From Nomia melanderi (Eukaryota > Arthropoda > Insecta > Hymenoptera > Halictidae): DNA of 64,000 bases. Below are positions 45,203 through 56,836 of the stretch, piece by piece; the first letter of the stretch is position 1, and each line of letters begins with the position of its first letter. The notes beneath the pieces were generated by a model that saw only the letters and a list, made by a program, of their open reading frames with translations, was not told the origin of the DNA and ran no database searches. The position numbers and the translations under genes were made by a program. The stretch spans positions 2,914,001 to 2,978,000 of the forward strand of contig NC_135002.1 in assembly GCF_051020985.1 (NCBI RefSeq), written 5' to 3'.

Positions 45203-45545
45203 GTCTTAAGTAGAAGGTAGGGTACGAGAGATGGGAAAATAGTAGATAATTGAAATGAGAAAATGAGAAATTAGAATTATTTCAATGTGTCCGGTGATTT
45301 AATTTAGAAAACCATTGGCACATTCAACTGAGAAAGAGTATAATTTTTTAATCATTCTTAAGTAGAAGACAGAATACGAGAGATGGGAAAATAGTAGATA
45401 ATTGAAATGAGAAAATGAGAAATTAGAATTATTTCAATTGAGATATTATAATGTGTCCGATGATTTAATTTAGAAAACTATTTGCACGTTCAACTGAGAA
45501 AGAGCATAAGAAATTATTCAAATAATTCTCAAGTAGAAGACGAGG
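45203..45545. repeat. Minisatellite, unit 153-172 bp, two copies plus a start
   Basis: TCTTAAGTAGAAG at 45203 and 45356, TCTCAAGTAGAAG at 45528. Both units hold ACGAGAGATGGGAAAATAGT and TTCAACTGAGAAAGAG. The second has an extra AATTGAGATATTAT. Confidence 0.9.
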
Positions 45546-46892
45546 AAACGTACTCATTCAAATGAAGACATTACAATCTTTCCACCAGCTGAATTGAAAA
45601 AAACTGACTCATGCTGTTTCTGATCTGACCGGTTCAATTGCGCGAGAGAGGAAAAAGTGGGAACGAGTGAGGAACGGCGAAAAGCTAGGTCCGACAAACG
45701 GCGATCCATCTTCGGCGATGGTTCCCCCAGCGCAAGCTCATTCTTCTTCGAATGGCCGTCCATCATGTAGACAGTTTTAGCTGGTTCAACTTCATTTCAA
45801 TTTCTGGCGATGACAATTGTTTCGCCGGGGGGACAGAAAAATAATGGGATCCCTTAAAGCCGTGGAGGGGAATCGATATTCTCTCCCCTCGCTCTCTATA
45901 TTTCCTCGATGATAATTAAGTATTAATAGATTCATGGAATTCTTTATATCGCGGATTCAATTACTCCCGGTATAATATTCTGACGTGATTTAATATTTAA
46001 GGATGAATCTCTGCTCCCGGTGTTCCGCTGGCAGCAGCCATTTTCCTCTCGGATATGCCAAGAGTATCCGCTTTAGGTGCGCCGACCACCGTCAGTCTGC
46101 TACCCGTCTTCTACCTACCATTTTCTTTGGGAACCTTTTCCACCTCGCCAATCTGTCTTTATCGCGAGGAAGAAAATTCCTGCCTCGATTACACGACACA
46201 GACTTACTTTCCTGACGTCGTACAGAACACTCTCAACCGGAAGCTCCTGGTGATGGGCAGGGGAGGGGAATTGGAATATCCTTTTTTTTCTGCCAAGGAG
46301 CTTCAATCAACTTCAACTATATTAAAGCTCCGTGCCTTGAATCTTCGATTTGATTTATTCGCTTGAAAAGTCAGTGGTGATGGATCAATTTCATTCTAGT
46401 TATACAGAACTTTTCTTCGAGTAGTTTTGTGTCTTCTTCGGTACTTTGTTACTCTACTTTCAGATTAAGCTATTTGATTAATTTTGGTACAGGTATGCAG
46501 CTGTTTATTTTCTGTCTTTGTACAAGTGTACAATTTCGGTTTGATATTATTTTATTTTAACATATTATTTCATTATTTTTCTTGGTACTTTTATTCTTTG
46601 ATAAGTTATTTTTATTCCAATTGATTGCTCAAATTACTATTGAAGTCATCAATCAACATTCTTTCTTGATTATAACCCTTTTTCCATTGATCAATATATC
46701 TATATTTTTTCTACCACTCATCATCTTAAATAATTTTCAGGATTAATTAATTAGATTAATAAATATTAGTTCTTTTATTAGTAGTGATTACTTATTTTCA
46801 TCTCGTAAGTGTTACTTTTTATTTTTCGAGTAGACGGTTGCAGAATATTCACAAATATCGAAAATCGATGAAAAATCATCTTGGACAATTTT
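45546..46892. other. Mixed DNA, no supported gene
   Basis: 45560-46300 moderate GC with frames of 63-103 codons; 46380-46800 AT-rich. No repeat seen. Confidence 0.45.
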
Positions 46893-46961
46893 CAAGGGAC
46901 TCGAACCGGGGCCTTTCGCGCGAGAGCCAAGCGTCCTACCATCCGAACCAAGAGGAGGCCC
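46893..46961 (-). pseudogene. tRNA-Glu(CTC)-like sequence, degenerate
   Basis: On the minus strand the order GGTTCGGATGGTAGGACG (D-arm like), TTGGCTCTCGCGCGAAAGG (anticodon loop CTCTCGC, anticodon CTC) and GGTTCGAGTCC (an exact Pol III B-box, at 46897-46907) follows the tRNA-Glu layout. The anticodon stem pairs poorly, and the acceptor arms (GGGCCTC / CCCTTGA) do not close. Likely a tRNA pseudogene or SINE head rather than a working tRNA. Confidence 0.55.
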
Positions 46962-47374
46962 TGAGTCCTCCTCCTTACTTTCCTATTTCCATCGCCGTAA
47001 TTCAATTTCCTGGAAAGATTCTCCACATAATTCACCAGTTACACGAGATAAATCGATTCTGCGTAATAGCTGGCCTTAAAATACGCCGTCCTAGGTGCAA
47101 TAACTTGGCCAATTTCCACGGGAGGCGTTACCATTTCATTTCTCCGTTGGAAATTCACGCTTCAAACGTCTAACATGCACAAAAGAAGAATCCAGTAAAA
47201 AGTATCCTACCCAGGCTCCATTGAAAACACTTTATTCTCGCTACATTTACCATCGTTAGTTATATAATACATTCTCATTCTAAATACTTATTACTTTTCT
47301 GAGTCTCATATTTATAGTATCAACATCCTTACACTTCGCTACACAGTTACATTGCAAATTCTGTCTCTGAGCAA
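46962..47374. other. Mixed to AT-rich DNA, no feature
   Basis: Downstream of the tRNA-like sequence I see no A-rich tail or second repeat copy that would prove a SINE. Confidence 0.4.
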
Positions 47375-47905
47375 TTACTATTTTTTCCACTCTTCCATTT
47401 ATATTATCATTTCTCCTATTCTTTTCATTTTTCCACTTCCATTATCATTCCTCCTATTCTTTTCATTTTTCCATTTACATTATCATCCCCCTACTCTTTC
47501 CACTCTTCCATTTACATTATCATTCCTCCTATTCTTTCCACGCTTCCATTGACATTATCATTCCTCCTATCATTTACAGTACCAACATCCTCACACCTCG
47601 CTACACACTTACACTACAAATTCTCCCTCCGAGCAGTCACTACTCTTCCAACTATTCCATTCATATTATCATTCCCCCTATTCTCTCCACTCTTCCATTT
47701 ACATAATCATTCCCCCTATCATTCACAGTACCAACATCCTCACACCTCGCTACACACTTACACCACAAATTCTCCCCCTGAACAGTCACTACTCTTCCAA
47801 CTCTTCCATTTACATCACCATCCCCCCTGTTCACACTATTACTCTACTCCTCCATTTGCACTAGCATTCCCTTCCCCCGTTCGCATCATTCTTTACTCCT
47901 CTATT
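47375..47905. repeat. Pyrimidine-rich degenerate tandem array
   Basis: TTCCATTTACATTATCATTCC-like units of about 38-43 bp repeat from 47392 to about 47560. A longer block of about 160 bp (ACAGTACCAACATCCTCACAC at 47576 and 47726) also repeats. Plus-strand frames here are Phe/Leu/Ser/Pro-rich artefacts. Confidence 0.8.
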
Positions 47906-49639
47906 TACATTGCCATTCTCCCCGGTGCTGCCACTATTCTTACCGCTCTCCGCAAAGTTTCGCGCTACCCGCGAGCGAAAAGCTCCGCGACAACGCGCGC
48001 TCCGGGGAAAAAAGGGGGGAAGAATTCCTCTATTTCCCGTGGCTGGAAGTGCCGGAGGGACGCGGAAAGTTCCGACGCGTCGCGGGAGGATCTCCGCGGG
48101 CCGGAGCGTCGGGGATTCCCGTGTTCCCGCGACGCGTCATCCCCGTATCGGCCCTAAAACCGCCCCCGGGGCTCCGCCGCGCCCCAGCCCCCGTTTTATT
48201 TTTACGTTCTCTCTATTACCGAGAGCCGTTCGACGCTCCCAGCGACGCTCGGAACCGCCCCCCTCCGCGGGGACCGACGTTTTTTCCCTCGCCCGACCTA
48301 CCTCCCTCTGCCCGCGAGCGCGCCATTTTACACGCGTCCCCGTTTTATCACGCGCGAAACGCCTCGAGTGGAACGCGCCGAATACGGGAAACTCGCGTTC
48401 GAGTAAAGTTCCCGTCCGGGGAAACAAACTTTCGGGTTGGGAAACCTCGCTCGGAGATTCTTTCGATTGTACACTGGTTTCTTCGGATTCTCCTCGGCCC
48501 GCCGCTCGGAGATTGTTTCTCGGCGATCTGCTTTTATGGGGGATGATTCTCGCTGGGAGTCGGTTGAGAACGAGCGTTTTGTTCATTGGATAGGTGGTGG
48601 ATCGATCATGTGCGAGTCTATGGATGTGCAGAACTTGTGAATGAGACGTGTGGATGCGAATGTTACTATTTTATTCAGTGTTTATTAGTATGTTATTTAG
48701 CGTGCGAGTATCAGTGATTGTGAATTTAGTCTTCGAACGACTGATTTAAAAGTGATCGAATGGAAACTAATTAGTTTCTACGTATGTTGAAATCGTGTGT
48801 GTTAAAGAGGATGTGTCGTTAAAAATATGGGCCACAAGTGACACGGATTGTGCAAGGTTTGGAAACAATGGAGTAGGAATGTTCGTTGAGAGGTTATGCG
48901 AGGTTCATAAAAGATATCGACGTTCATGAATAATGATACTAACAGCAGACGATTATTTTAGAACGAATGCTTAAGAAGTTCTCGGATCGACGGTAAACAA
49001 GGGTTAACCCGGCGTTGCAAGTTTCCGATGCAAGTAGAATGAGGACGTAATGATCAGACGCATTAGCTGGCATATTTCAGACCGCGAGAACTCGAAATCG
49101 ATGGTATAATTTCATTGCAAGGACTCTCTATAGATTATCAGTGAATAATTACAGTAACACCTGTTGCCCTTCAAATCGAATCTAACAATTATAAAATTCA
49201 TCATTACCTTTCGAATCAGAAAAACCACCGTCCAATTCCGCGGAACTGAAAACCGTCGAATGATTAATTTCAATCTCAACGATCTCCGATCGCACTGTTC
49301 GTCGATCAAGAATATCAATTTCCCTTCGTCTGCTCAGCTGGTCGCAACGCGAGAAAAAGCAAGCGTAAATAATCGGCTGAGTCGAGTCACATTTCCGTCT
49401 CGACCGAGAGAAATCTGCGACGCAACCGTTCGGTCGGAAACCGTCGACTTTGCTCGCGTCAACCGAAACCGCTCGAGCCTTCCGATAGGGCAAAGATTCC
49501 TGCCTTAATAATACGCACCGAAAGGCCGCGGCACACGTCGACTCTCTCCACCCTTAATCCCCGCGACGTGGAAGCACTCTATCGCCGACGGATCCACCGA
49601 CGTTCCTCGTTACGTTCCGCGAACAATGCAGTAATTAAG
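47906..49639. other. Strongly GC-rich patch then AT-rich DNA
   Basis: 47940-48450 is one of the most CpG-dense parts of the window, with frames open on both strands (149-227 codons), so none can be favoured. 48650-49150 is AT-rich. A solitary GGGTTAACCC palindrome lies at 49003-49012. Confidence 0.5.
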
Positions 49640-50480
49640 ATCGTTCTCTCTCTCGTATTTGCTTCTCTTTTCTGCCCCTATCTTCTCGTTACCTTCTCTC
49701 TTCCTCTTTTTCTCTCCTATCTTCTCTTTATACTCTCTCTCTCTTTTTTCTTTCTTTGTTTTGGTGTGTATCTTCCCTTCTGGCTTTGCTCTGGTCACTT
49801 CTTTGTTTCTGTTTTCCTCTGTTTTATCTGTAGCATCTCTTTCTCTCTTCTCTACCTCTTGCCTTTCACTCTTTAGTCTCTTAACTTTTCCCTTATTTGA
49901 ACTTTCCTGTCCTTTCCTAACTTTCACTTGAACTCTACAATCTCCTAACTCTCTTTCCGTATCGTCTCTCTATTTTTTGACTCTTCTCTCTCTGATTTTT
50001 CCTGTCTTCTCTTTCTCTTTAACTCTTCAGTCAATCCCTAACTTTTCTCTTCCCCTTCGACTCTTCAATCTCCTCCTAACTTTTCTCTTTCATTTGAACT
50101 CTTCAGTCACTTCTCAACTCTTCACTTCCCGTAACTTCTCTCCATTTCTCTAACTCTTCTATCTCTGCCTCTCTCTGTCTCTCTCTACTTTTTCTCTCTT
50201 CTTTCTTCTCTATGTCCATTTCCTCTTCCTCTGTCTTCTCTTTAACTCTTCAGTCCCTTCAACTCTTCAATCTCGTCCTAATTCTTCTTCCTCTTCGACC
50301 CTTCAATCACTTCTCAACTCTTCTGTTCCCACATTTTCTCTCCATTTCTCTAACCCTTCTCCCCGTCTTTCCTCTCTCTCCATCCTCTCTCCGACTACAA
50401 CCTCGTCCTCTCTCCCACGTTCAGCGTCTATCTTCCCTCGCATCTTCCTTCCCCCTTCACTCCTTCCCTCGCTTCCCGGC
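49640..50480. repeat. Polypyrimidine tract, about 840 bp
   Basis: The plus strand is overwhelmingly C/T, built from TCTCTC and TTTTCTC words. A recurring AACTCTTCAGTC / AACTCTTCAATC motif appears at about 50023, 50063, 50097, 50246 and 50264. Extreme strand asymmetry; could form triplex structure. Confidence 0.9.
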
Positions 50481-52599
50481 TCACCGCGACACGTCGATCC
50501 CAGGAACAGCCCCAGCCGGGACACGCGTCGCCCGTGAAGATTGTACGCAGATTTCATAATGGATCCGGGAGCGCAGGGAACCGCGGGAGCGTTAAGGGCC
50601 CCTTCCCGGATCGGATTATTACATTAATCGTCGTCGTTTCGGAATTAATGAACGACGCAGCGGGGTTTCGCCGTTTCTTCCGGCTCCGCCGCGAATTATT
50701 TCTGCCAGCCATCCCCCGCTCAAATTTCAGAGTAGACCCGAATTAAGTCACCCTTTCGATCCGGCTGATCTCGCGGCTGCAAAGAAATTTTCCGCGGATT
50801 CTGACCGAGTAAAATTCATGGAATTATGCGCAGTCTTGGGACAATATTAATAGAATTTCTATTCGGTTATTTATTTATTCGTCCATCTGACTCCGCTGGA
50901 AATTTTTACGCGCAGATATATTTCGAGCGTGGAGAGGAAAATAGAAATTTCCAACGTCCCGCGCACTGTCCATTCATAAATGGACCGAATTCCACAGCGA
51001 ATTTTCCTGCCCTTTGTTTCGGATGTTTCGAGCTCCGTGTATTTTCGTAATATTTCATAATATTTTCTCTCGTGAATGAATAACGAAGTTTATCTTTCCG
51101 AAAGGTTCGATAATTAATTCAATCTGTCCGAATAATCGTTTATCGTCTTCTCGCTGCGTTTTCCGAATGTTTCGTGAAGATGCTTCATCGCGCATCGAAC
51201 GCGACGAATTATTCTTACCTCGAAGAACAAACGAACGCTCTGAATTCCACGCGAGATCCGGCAACGCCGTAAACCACGCCAATATTACGAAACCGAGAAG
51301 AAACGAGGAGACAAATCGCGCGGATTTGTTTCCGAATGATCGTGCCTGCCCGCCGCCGGCGCAAATAAATCGCCAAGACAAAAGGTCCGCGAAGGAGCCC
51401 GAGGAACGCCGTTCCGCCCACGTGATCTATAAATCCGTATACACGGCGCGCACGCGGCGTTTAGATTAGAATCGGTGCGCGACGATGCTTCTTCGACCCC
51501 GCTCCCCTCCGCCGCGCGCGCTTTCACGCCGCGCGGCCGGCTTTTGTCATCGTATCCGCGATAAAGAATACCTTCGCGAGGCTTTAGAGGAGACGCAGAG
51601 CACCGTCGCCGTCGACCTTTTTGTCGCCGAAAAGCGACCCGACGTTTTTATCGCGGCCAACGTCTCCGCTAACGCGCGAAAACGTCCGGATAACGGACGC
51701 AGGATCGCGGAAAATTGCCCGTGGAATCCATCCGCCGGAAGAATTTCGCTCGCCGAGTGATCCTTCTGGGAGATATCGCCCTGACAAAACGCTTAAGTAC
51801 CTCTTTCTGTCAGTTGTTTAGTCGAACGATCGAGAAAACCCATCGGGAAGCTACGTTTCAAGAAAATTGGGTGATCCATCTAGCTGAAGAAAGTAGAATA
51901 AAAAGAGTTCTAAACAAGATATACTAAAGCTGCGGTAATCATAATATTCCTCAAGAAATACTGTACTAAAACTATTTATAGATTATCTTCGTAAGACTTT
52001 CCTTTCCCAAGGAAATCGACTTCGACGGATAAACGGAGTCGCATTTTCGAAACTTACGTTTAACGCATCGATCCTTCACATCTCACGAACGAAGGGTCGC
52101 ACGGAAAATCTTCTTCTCGCGTTTTCCCGTCAGTTTTTACCAACGAACAATTCCCATGCGCCAAGTTCCCGATCCGCGGTCGGAAAGCCGCGGAATCGCG
52201 TCGCGAAGTTGCGTCACGTAATATCCAGCGAGCGGTTGGTAATTGTCGCGAGGTCCGTATTGTCGCAATATCAGGCTCCCGAACGTCATTTGAATCTGAA
52301 TGGCCCCGGGAGCGTCATAATGGCGAAGTCGGGAACCTCCCGGAGCCCCGGGACACCGGAGTTTCCCGTATTTTCCGGAGCTCGGGGCGAGTTTCGCGGC
52401 GAGGCGACGTTAGCAGTCGCGGGTTTCGTGGGGAGAGTTCGATCGAGACTCGCTCCGCAAGGCAGCGGCCCGGGGCTTGCCCGTGGCAGCCGGCTGGTAA
52501 TCTCGCCGCGGTGACAGCGCTGAAATTTATCGCGACGAGAATTGCCCTCCTCGCTTTTTCCGTCCCCTAACCGCCGATTCGTCGATCGTATCTCGGACT
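50481..52599. other. CpG-rich mixed DNA, no supported gene
   Basis: 50500-50760, 51300-51740 and 52140-52590 are GC-rich. Many overlapping short frames (66-108 codons) on both strands. No TTAA element in this 2.1 kb, unusual for the window. Confidence 0.45.
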
Positions 52600-53075
52600 A
52601 GGGGTGGCCCCGTCACGGCTTTTCGAGAAACTTTCGGGGCTGGTTCTGTATCGAGGATAATCGTGCCCTTGAGGGTTATTTCGGTAATTATTTTCCTTCG
52701 ATTTTAGCGTCTTGGAATAGGGGTGGTTTTGCTATCAGTATTTGGGAAATTTTTTCTCGAGAAGTATCGTGTTCTTGAAAGTTACCTTGGTAATTATTTT
52801 TCTTCGATTTTAGCGTCTTGGAATGGGGGTGGTCTTGCTGTAAGTATATAGGAAATTTTTTACAGTGATTTTTTGTTGAGAAGAATTGTGCCCTTGAAGG
52901 TTATTTTGGTAATTATTTTCCTTCGATTTTAGCGTTTTGGAATGGGGGTGGATTTGACATGAGTATTTGGGAAATTTTTTAGAGTGATTTTTTGTCGAGA
53001 AGAATTATGTCCTTGAGAGTTACTCTGGTCATTATTTTTCTTCGATTTAGGTATGTTGGAATAGGTGTGGTTTCG
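52600..53075. repeat. Minisatellite, unit 106-119 bp, four copies
   Basis: CTTCGATTTTAGCG(T) landmarks at 52696, 52802 and 52921, then a variant at 53040. Units share TTGGAATGGGGGTGG, TATTTGGGAAATTTTT and GGTAATTATTTTTCTTCG. Confidence 0.9.
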
Positions 53076-54419
53076 ATATGAATATTTAGGAATTTTTCAG
53101 GGATGATTTTAAATCCAGAACACTCGCATTTGAGAATTAGTTAGTAACGTTGTTTCACTCTGTCGAAAGGCATGAATACTGCAGTATTCCGCTTTACAAC
53201 GAGAAACCATAATCGAAGCAAGTATTTTAATTTAAAACTGCTATACATGGGAACAATGTCATTCCTCCATCAAAAGGGGACGAAACAAAATATTTAACAT
53301 TACTAACATTCAATCATCAATTGAATCGAGCCTATGGAATAAACACAAAGCTGTTTTCTCGTTTACAAAATAATCAACAACGAATCAGTTTCAATGCCCG
53401 CAGTTATAAAGGAACCGTACAGCGAAGAATTAATATTGAAACTCCTTTAAAAAAAGTCCGAACATTATCGTGAAATGGTAACAATATCGAGAAATTCTTT
53501 CATTCGATTCGAATTCAATAAACTTTCCTCCCCTTTAATATCAGTTCGCGAATGATCAATTTTCCGCGAGAGGAGGAAAAGCTGAAAATATCTGGCTTAT
53601 TTAATAAACTTTATAAACGTACAAAGACGCAATTTTATAAATGTACAAAGACGACGCGGAGCAGCGCCGTTAAAGGAGCGAAGGAAAAATAAGGTAACAA
53701 ACTTTCCGTGACAGCGTATCGTGGTAAATAAGGTGGCCGGATGCTTAATAGGGGGTTCATTGACGACGCGTCTTTAGAAAAGGTTCCGAGCCAGGTCCCC
53801 GAGCGTATAGAAGCGGATGAACGTTGTCGTCGCGGGTAGACGGCCAGTCGGAATTTGAAATGGAATCACCGGGGACCGGAAATAAGAACGACCTATTTCT
53901 TTCCGCGGATATTGATCAACCCATCGCGAGGCATCCGAAGATCGACGTTGCCCCGTTTAAGCGTCGGAACGCTCCTGGACATTCCGATGATTCCTCGGCG
54001 ACGAGATAATCGAAATTGTTTAAATAAAAGGAGAGAGATAAATCCACGTTGCTAGAGAAGCTAATGTCGCATAATTTCTAGCGAATGAGTCGCTCAGAAA
54101 ATAAGTCGATTGTTTGATATTCTTTGATGACTGTGAATTTTAATGGTATAAATAATATTATTTTTGGTTGATAAAGAAGAGGAATTTTCATAGTTTATGT
54201 TTCCTGAACAGCGTTGGCTTTTGAGAGATTGATATATTATTCATGCCATAGAAATAGGATCATTAAATTTCACTGGAACACTAATAATACGAAGTAAACT
54301 TATAGGTTAAATTAACACATCACCTATTTCTATAATTATTCATTAGATTATGAAAGCACCATTTCAGTGCTGTCCAAACATTCTCAAATAACCAAACCAT
54401 CTTTATGAAAGCTGTTAAA
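53076..54419. other. AT-rich and mixed DNA, no feature
   Basis: Short local duplication at 53608-53650 (TTTATAAACGTACAAAGACG / TTTATAAATGTACAAAGACG). No coding evidence. Confidence 0.5.
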
Positions 54420-54810
54420 AATTTCCACTAAAAAGCTAGTATAAAATCTCTTGGCTTTAAGAGATATCATTAGCATCCTATGGAAAGCTGTCAAATATTT
54501 CCCTTAAAAAGCTAGTAAAAAATCTCTTAATTTCAGGAGATATCATCAGCATGCCATCCAAAGTTATCAAATATTTCCCTTAAAAAGCTAGTAAAAAATC
54601 TCTTAATTTCAGGAGATATCATCAGCATGCCATCCAAAGTTATCAAATATTTCCCTTAAAAAGCCAGCAAAAAATCTCTTGGTTTTAAGAGATATCATCA
54701 GCATCCCATTGAAACCTGTAAAACATATCCCTTGAAAAGCTAGTAAAAAATCTCAATTTCAAGAGATATCAGCATCCCATGCAAAGCTGTCAAATATTCC
54801 CAGTGAACCT
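54420..54810. repeat. 76-bp minisatellite, five copies
   Basis: GCTAGT (or GCCAGC) landmarks at 54435, 54511, 54587, 54663 and 54739, exactly 76 bp apart. Units contain AAAAAATCTCTTNNTTT, AGAGATATCATCAGCAT and AAATATTTCCCTTAAAAAG. Units 2 and 3 are nearly identical. Confidence 0.95.
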
Positions 54811-54831
54811 CTCTCGAGCGCAAAGGGTTAA
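54800..54831. mobile_element. Solitary family A-type right end abutting the 76-bp array
   Basis: GTGAACCTCTCTCGAGCGCAAAGGGTTAA pattern (TTAA 54828-54831) matches the right end of the A copy at 19880. No left end was found before the array, so the array may have grown inside an A element. Confidence 0.65.
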
Positions 54832-55438
54832 AAACCGTTGACCCACGTCTCGTAGAGGAAGCCCGAGACCACTTCGATCCGCGAGGGGTTAAAGAAAGGA
54901 AAGAGGAACAATGGCAACGGGGATAGACACGAGAGAAACAAAAAAGGGAGGGGGAAAAAAAAGAAAGAAACGCGATACAGGCCGATCATATCGGGTCCCG
55001 GCGATACGGCCGTTTATTTTTACGACGAATCGTATCGAGAATGGTCCAATTAACTCGTTTTCAAACGGCCGGATCGAAGGTCACGACAAAAGGAACCGAA
55101 GAATCGGGCTGCCGTTCGCTGGAAACGCTCCAAATCCCTGTCCCGGGGCTGGCTGCTCTCACGGTCCCTCGGTCCCATTCGCTGCTCCGGACAAATTAGT
55201 CTCTCGATGGTTATCTCTAATCGACACCGCCGCTCTCGCCGGTGACCCCGCGCGCTTCCGCGCGCAGCGGCGGCCGGATAATTATTCGCGAGCGATGCCG
55301 GATCGGTCGTTATCGTGTCCGCGTGATTCCGCGCGGCAGTTAGTCGATTTCGCGCGATCCAAGTCCGCCGTTATCCGAACCTTCGGGATCGGATGGCGAT
55401 CGGGACTTCCGTGCGGCCGTGAGCGGACCACGTGGAAT
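54832..55438. other. CpG-rich DNA with an A/G-rich patch
   Basis: A 196-codon plus frame (54911-55501) runs through GC-rich DNA into the next MITE. Its product has no domain I recognise. Not called. Confidence 0.45.
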
Positions 55439-55640
55439 TTAACCCTTTGCGGAATGACAGTTTGCGAGATGAAACCTTTACGAGGGCCAAGTCGCGAATA
55501 GATGGTTCAGTTAGTCGAACAGCATGAGATCGGCACGTGGTTTCCTTTTTTTCTGTCAATTAAGCAATTGGTATATAATTTAACTTCATCCGCTGAAGGT
55601 TTTGTATGTTTCAAAAGTATCTTCGTCCTCAAAGGGTTAA
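55439..55640 (+). mobile_element. Family D MITE, complete
   Basis: TTAACCCTTTGCGGAATGAC to CGTCCTCAAAGGGTTAA, 202 bp. The right TTAA (55637-55640) is also the left TTAA of the next element. Confidence 0.87.
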
Positions 55641-55813
55641 CCCTTTCCATTAATATCACAAAAAAGGGAAAGATATATTTTACGAGTGCAGTAATTGTGT
55701 GGCTATATGTTTCTACGTTTTTACGCGTTATGAACCAGTTTTATTTCGATGCAAGTGAAACATTTATGGTCAGCACCAATTTTCCACTTTTTTGTATGAC
55801 GCTAATGGGTTAA
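55637..55813 (+). mobile_element. Family F MITE, sharing TTAA on both sides
   Basis: TTAACCCTTTCCATTAATA to GACGCTAATGGGTTAA, 177 bp. Left TTAA shared with family D, right TTAA joins half an A element. The only F copy recognised here. Confidence 0.82.
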
Positions 55814-55930
55814 ATTTCGTTCGATGCATCAATATGTGAAATATCCAAATAAAACAGCCCGTTTCTTTAATTTATGCACGATTTCTCGTTAAGCTAGTTT
55901 TTAGAAGTATCGACTATATTTCGTCAGAAG
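55810..55930 (+). mobile_element. Family A MITE, right half
   Basis: From TTAAATTTCGTTCGATGCATC onward it follows the A interior (GTGAAATATCCAAATAAAAC, TTTCTCGTTAAGCTAGTTT). The left half is absent: it starts exactly at the central TTAA of A, which is also the F boundary. Confidence 0.7.
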
Positions 55931-56377
55931 GGTCAACCATTTTTACTAAGAGGCAACTCTCAATCGCCAATTGATTAGACACAGAAATGATAAATTTTGA
56001 TATTTCATATTAACACTAGAACTACCGAGCATTTACTACGATTGATATGTAATCTATAAAAATTGTAACAATATATTATTCTCAGTTCCTTTGGATATTC
56101 ATCATAGTACTCGAGTGAAACTATTCATTTCCAAAATCATTTCAAACATTCAACGCTTTTAAGGTATTAGAAACTGCGAAACAAATCGAAACTAGTCATT
56201 TTGAGTGGTACGGTAGTTCTAATGTTAAACTTCATGCAACTCATCAATATATGGAATATTGAGGGAAAATAATTTCCTCGATTCACCTGTCTCTCAGGTC
56301 AGTTTGAAAGAATGTAGGCATCTCATTAGAGAACGTCGAGTATTTCCGATGAAAAGCATCTGAATTCCAAAGGTTTC
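55931..56377 (+). mobile_element. Family A MITE split by a nested family E
   Basis: Left part 55931-56013 (GGCAACTCTCAATCGCC, GATATTTCATATTAA), right part 56225-56377 (TTAAACTTCATGCAAC to CCAAAGGTTTC). Removing the insert restores the A centre seen at 29380-29395. Ends are decayed. Confidence 0.85.
56010..56228 (+). mobile_element. Family E MITE nested in A, TTAA duplication visible
   Basis: TTAA (56010-56013), then CACTAGAACTACCGAGC ... GGTACGGTAGTTCTAATG, then TTAA (56225-56228). The host A element has only one TTAA at this place (29391-29394 in the reference copy), so the duplication was made on insertion. Confidence 0.92.
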
Positions 56378-56836
56378 ACTTTCTACGTTCTCGAATGGTC
56401 GAGCGGCGGGTTACTTTTCGCAGACTTCCGCGTGGAAGCGCGGATTTCCTCGGTTGACGAGTGCAAACGGAATGCGATGAAAATATCGCGTAATAACTGG
56501 AGAAACGCTGCGCTCGTCGTTTCCAGCCGGAGCGAGGGTGGATCCGGCCGCGCGCAGGTGACAACGTTTATTACCATTCCGTGCCGTGACTTATTACCGC
56601 GGCCGGTAATAACCGAGCCGGCGGATTTATCGTGGCCGGGTGTTAACCCGATATGAATCGATATACCCGCGCGTGCATGGCCCGGTCCGCGCCAGCGACC
56701 GTGGAAGCCTGCCAATTTTCATATTCGGGATCACGCGGCGACACCGCCGCAAAGTTCGTTCCTCGTCGGGTTCCGTTTCGTTCGAGATCCTTTCGACGAC
56801 ATTCTTCGCTGCGGCGCAAGAATCGCAGCTGCTGGT
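56378..56836. other. CpG-rich DNA, no supported gene
   Basis: Overlapping frames of 74-110 codons on both strands; not recognised. Confidence 0.45.

Noticed and set aside
47910..48593. 227-codon frame in the most CpG-dense patch
   Set aside because: Opposite-strand and alternative frames of 149-165 codons are open over the same DNA; Arg/Pro/Ser-rich product without domain.
54911..55501. 196-codon plus-strand frame
   Set aside because: Ends inside a family D MITE and has no recognisable domain.
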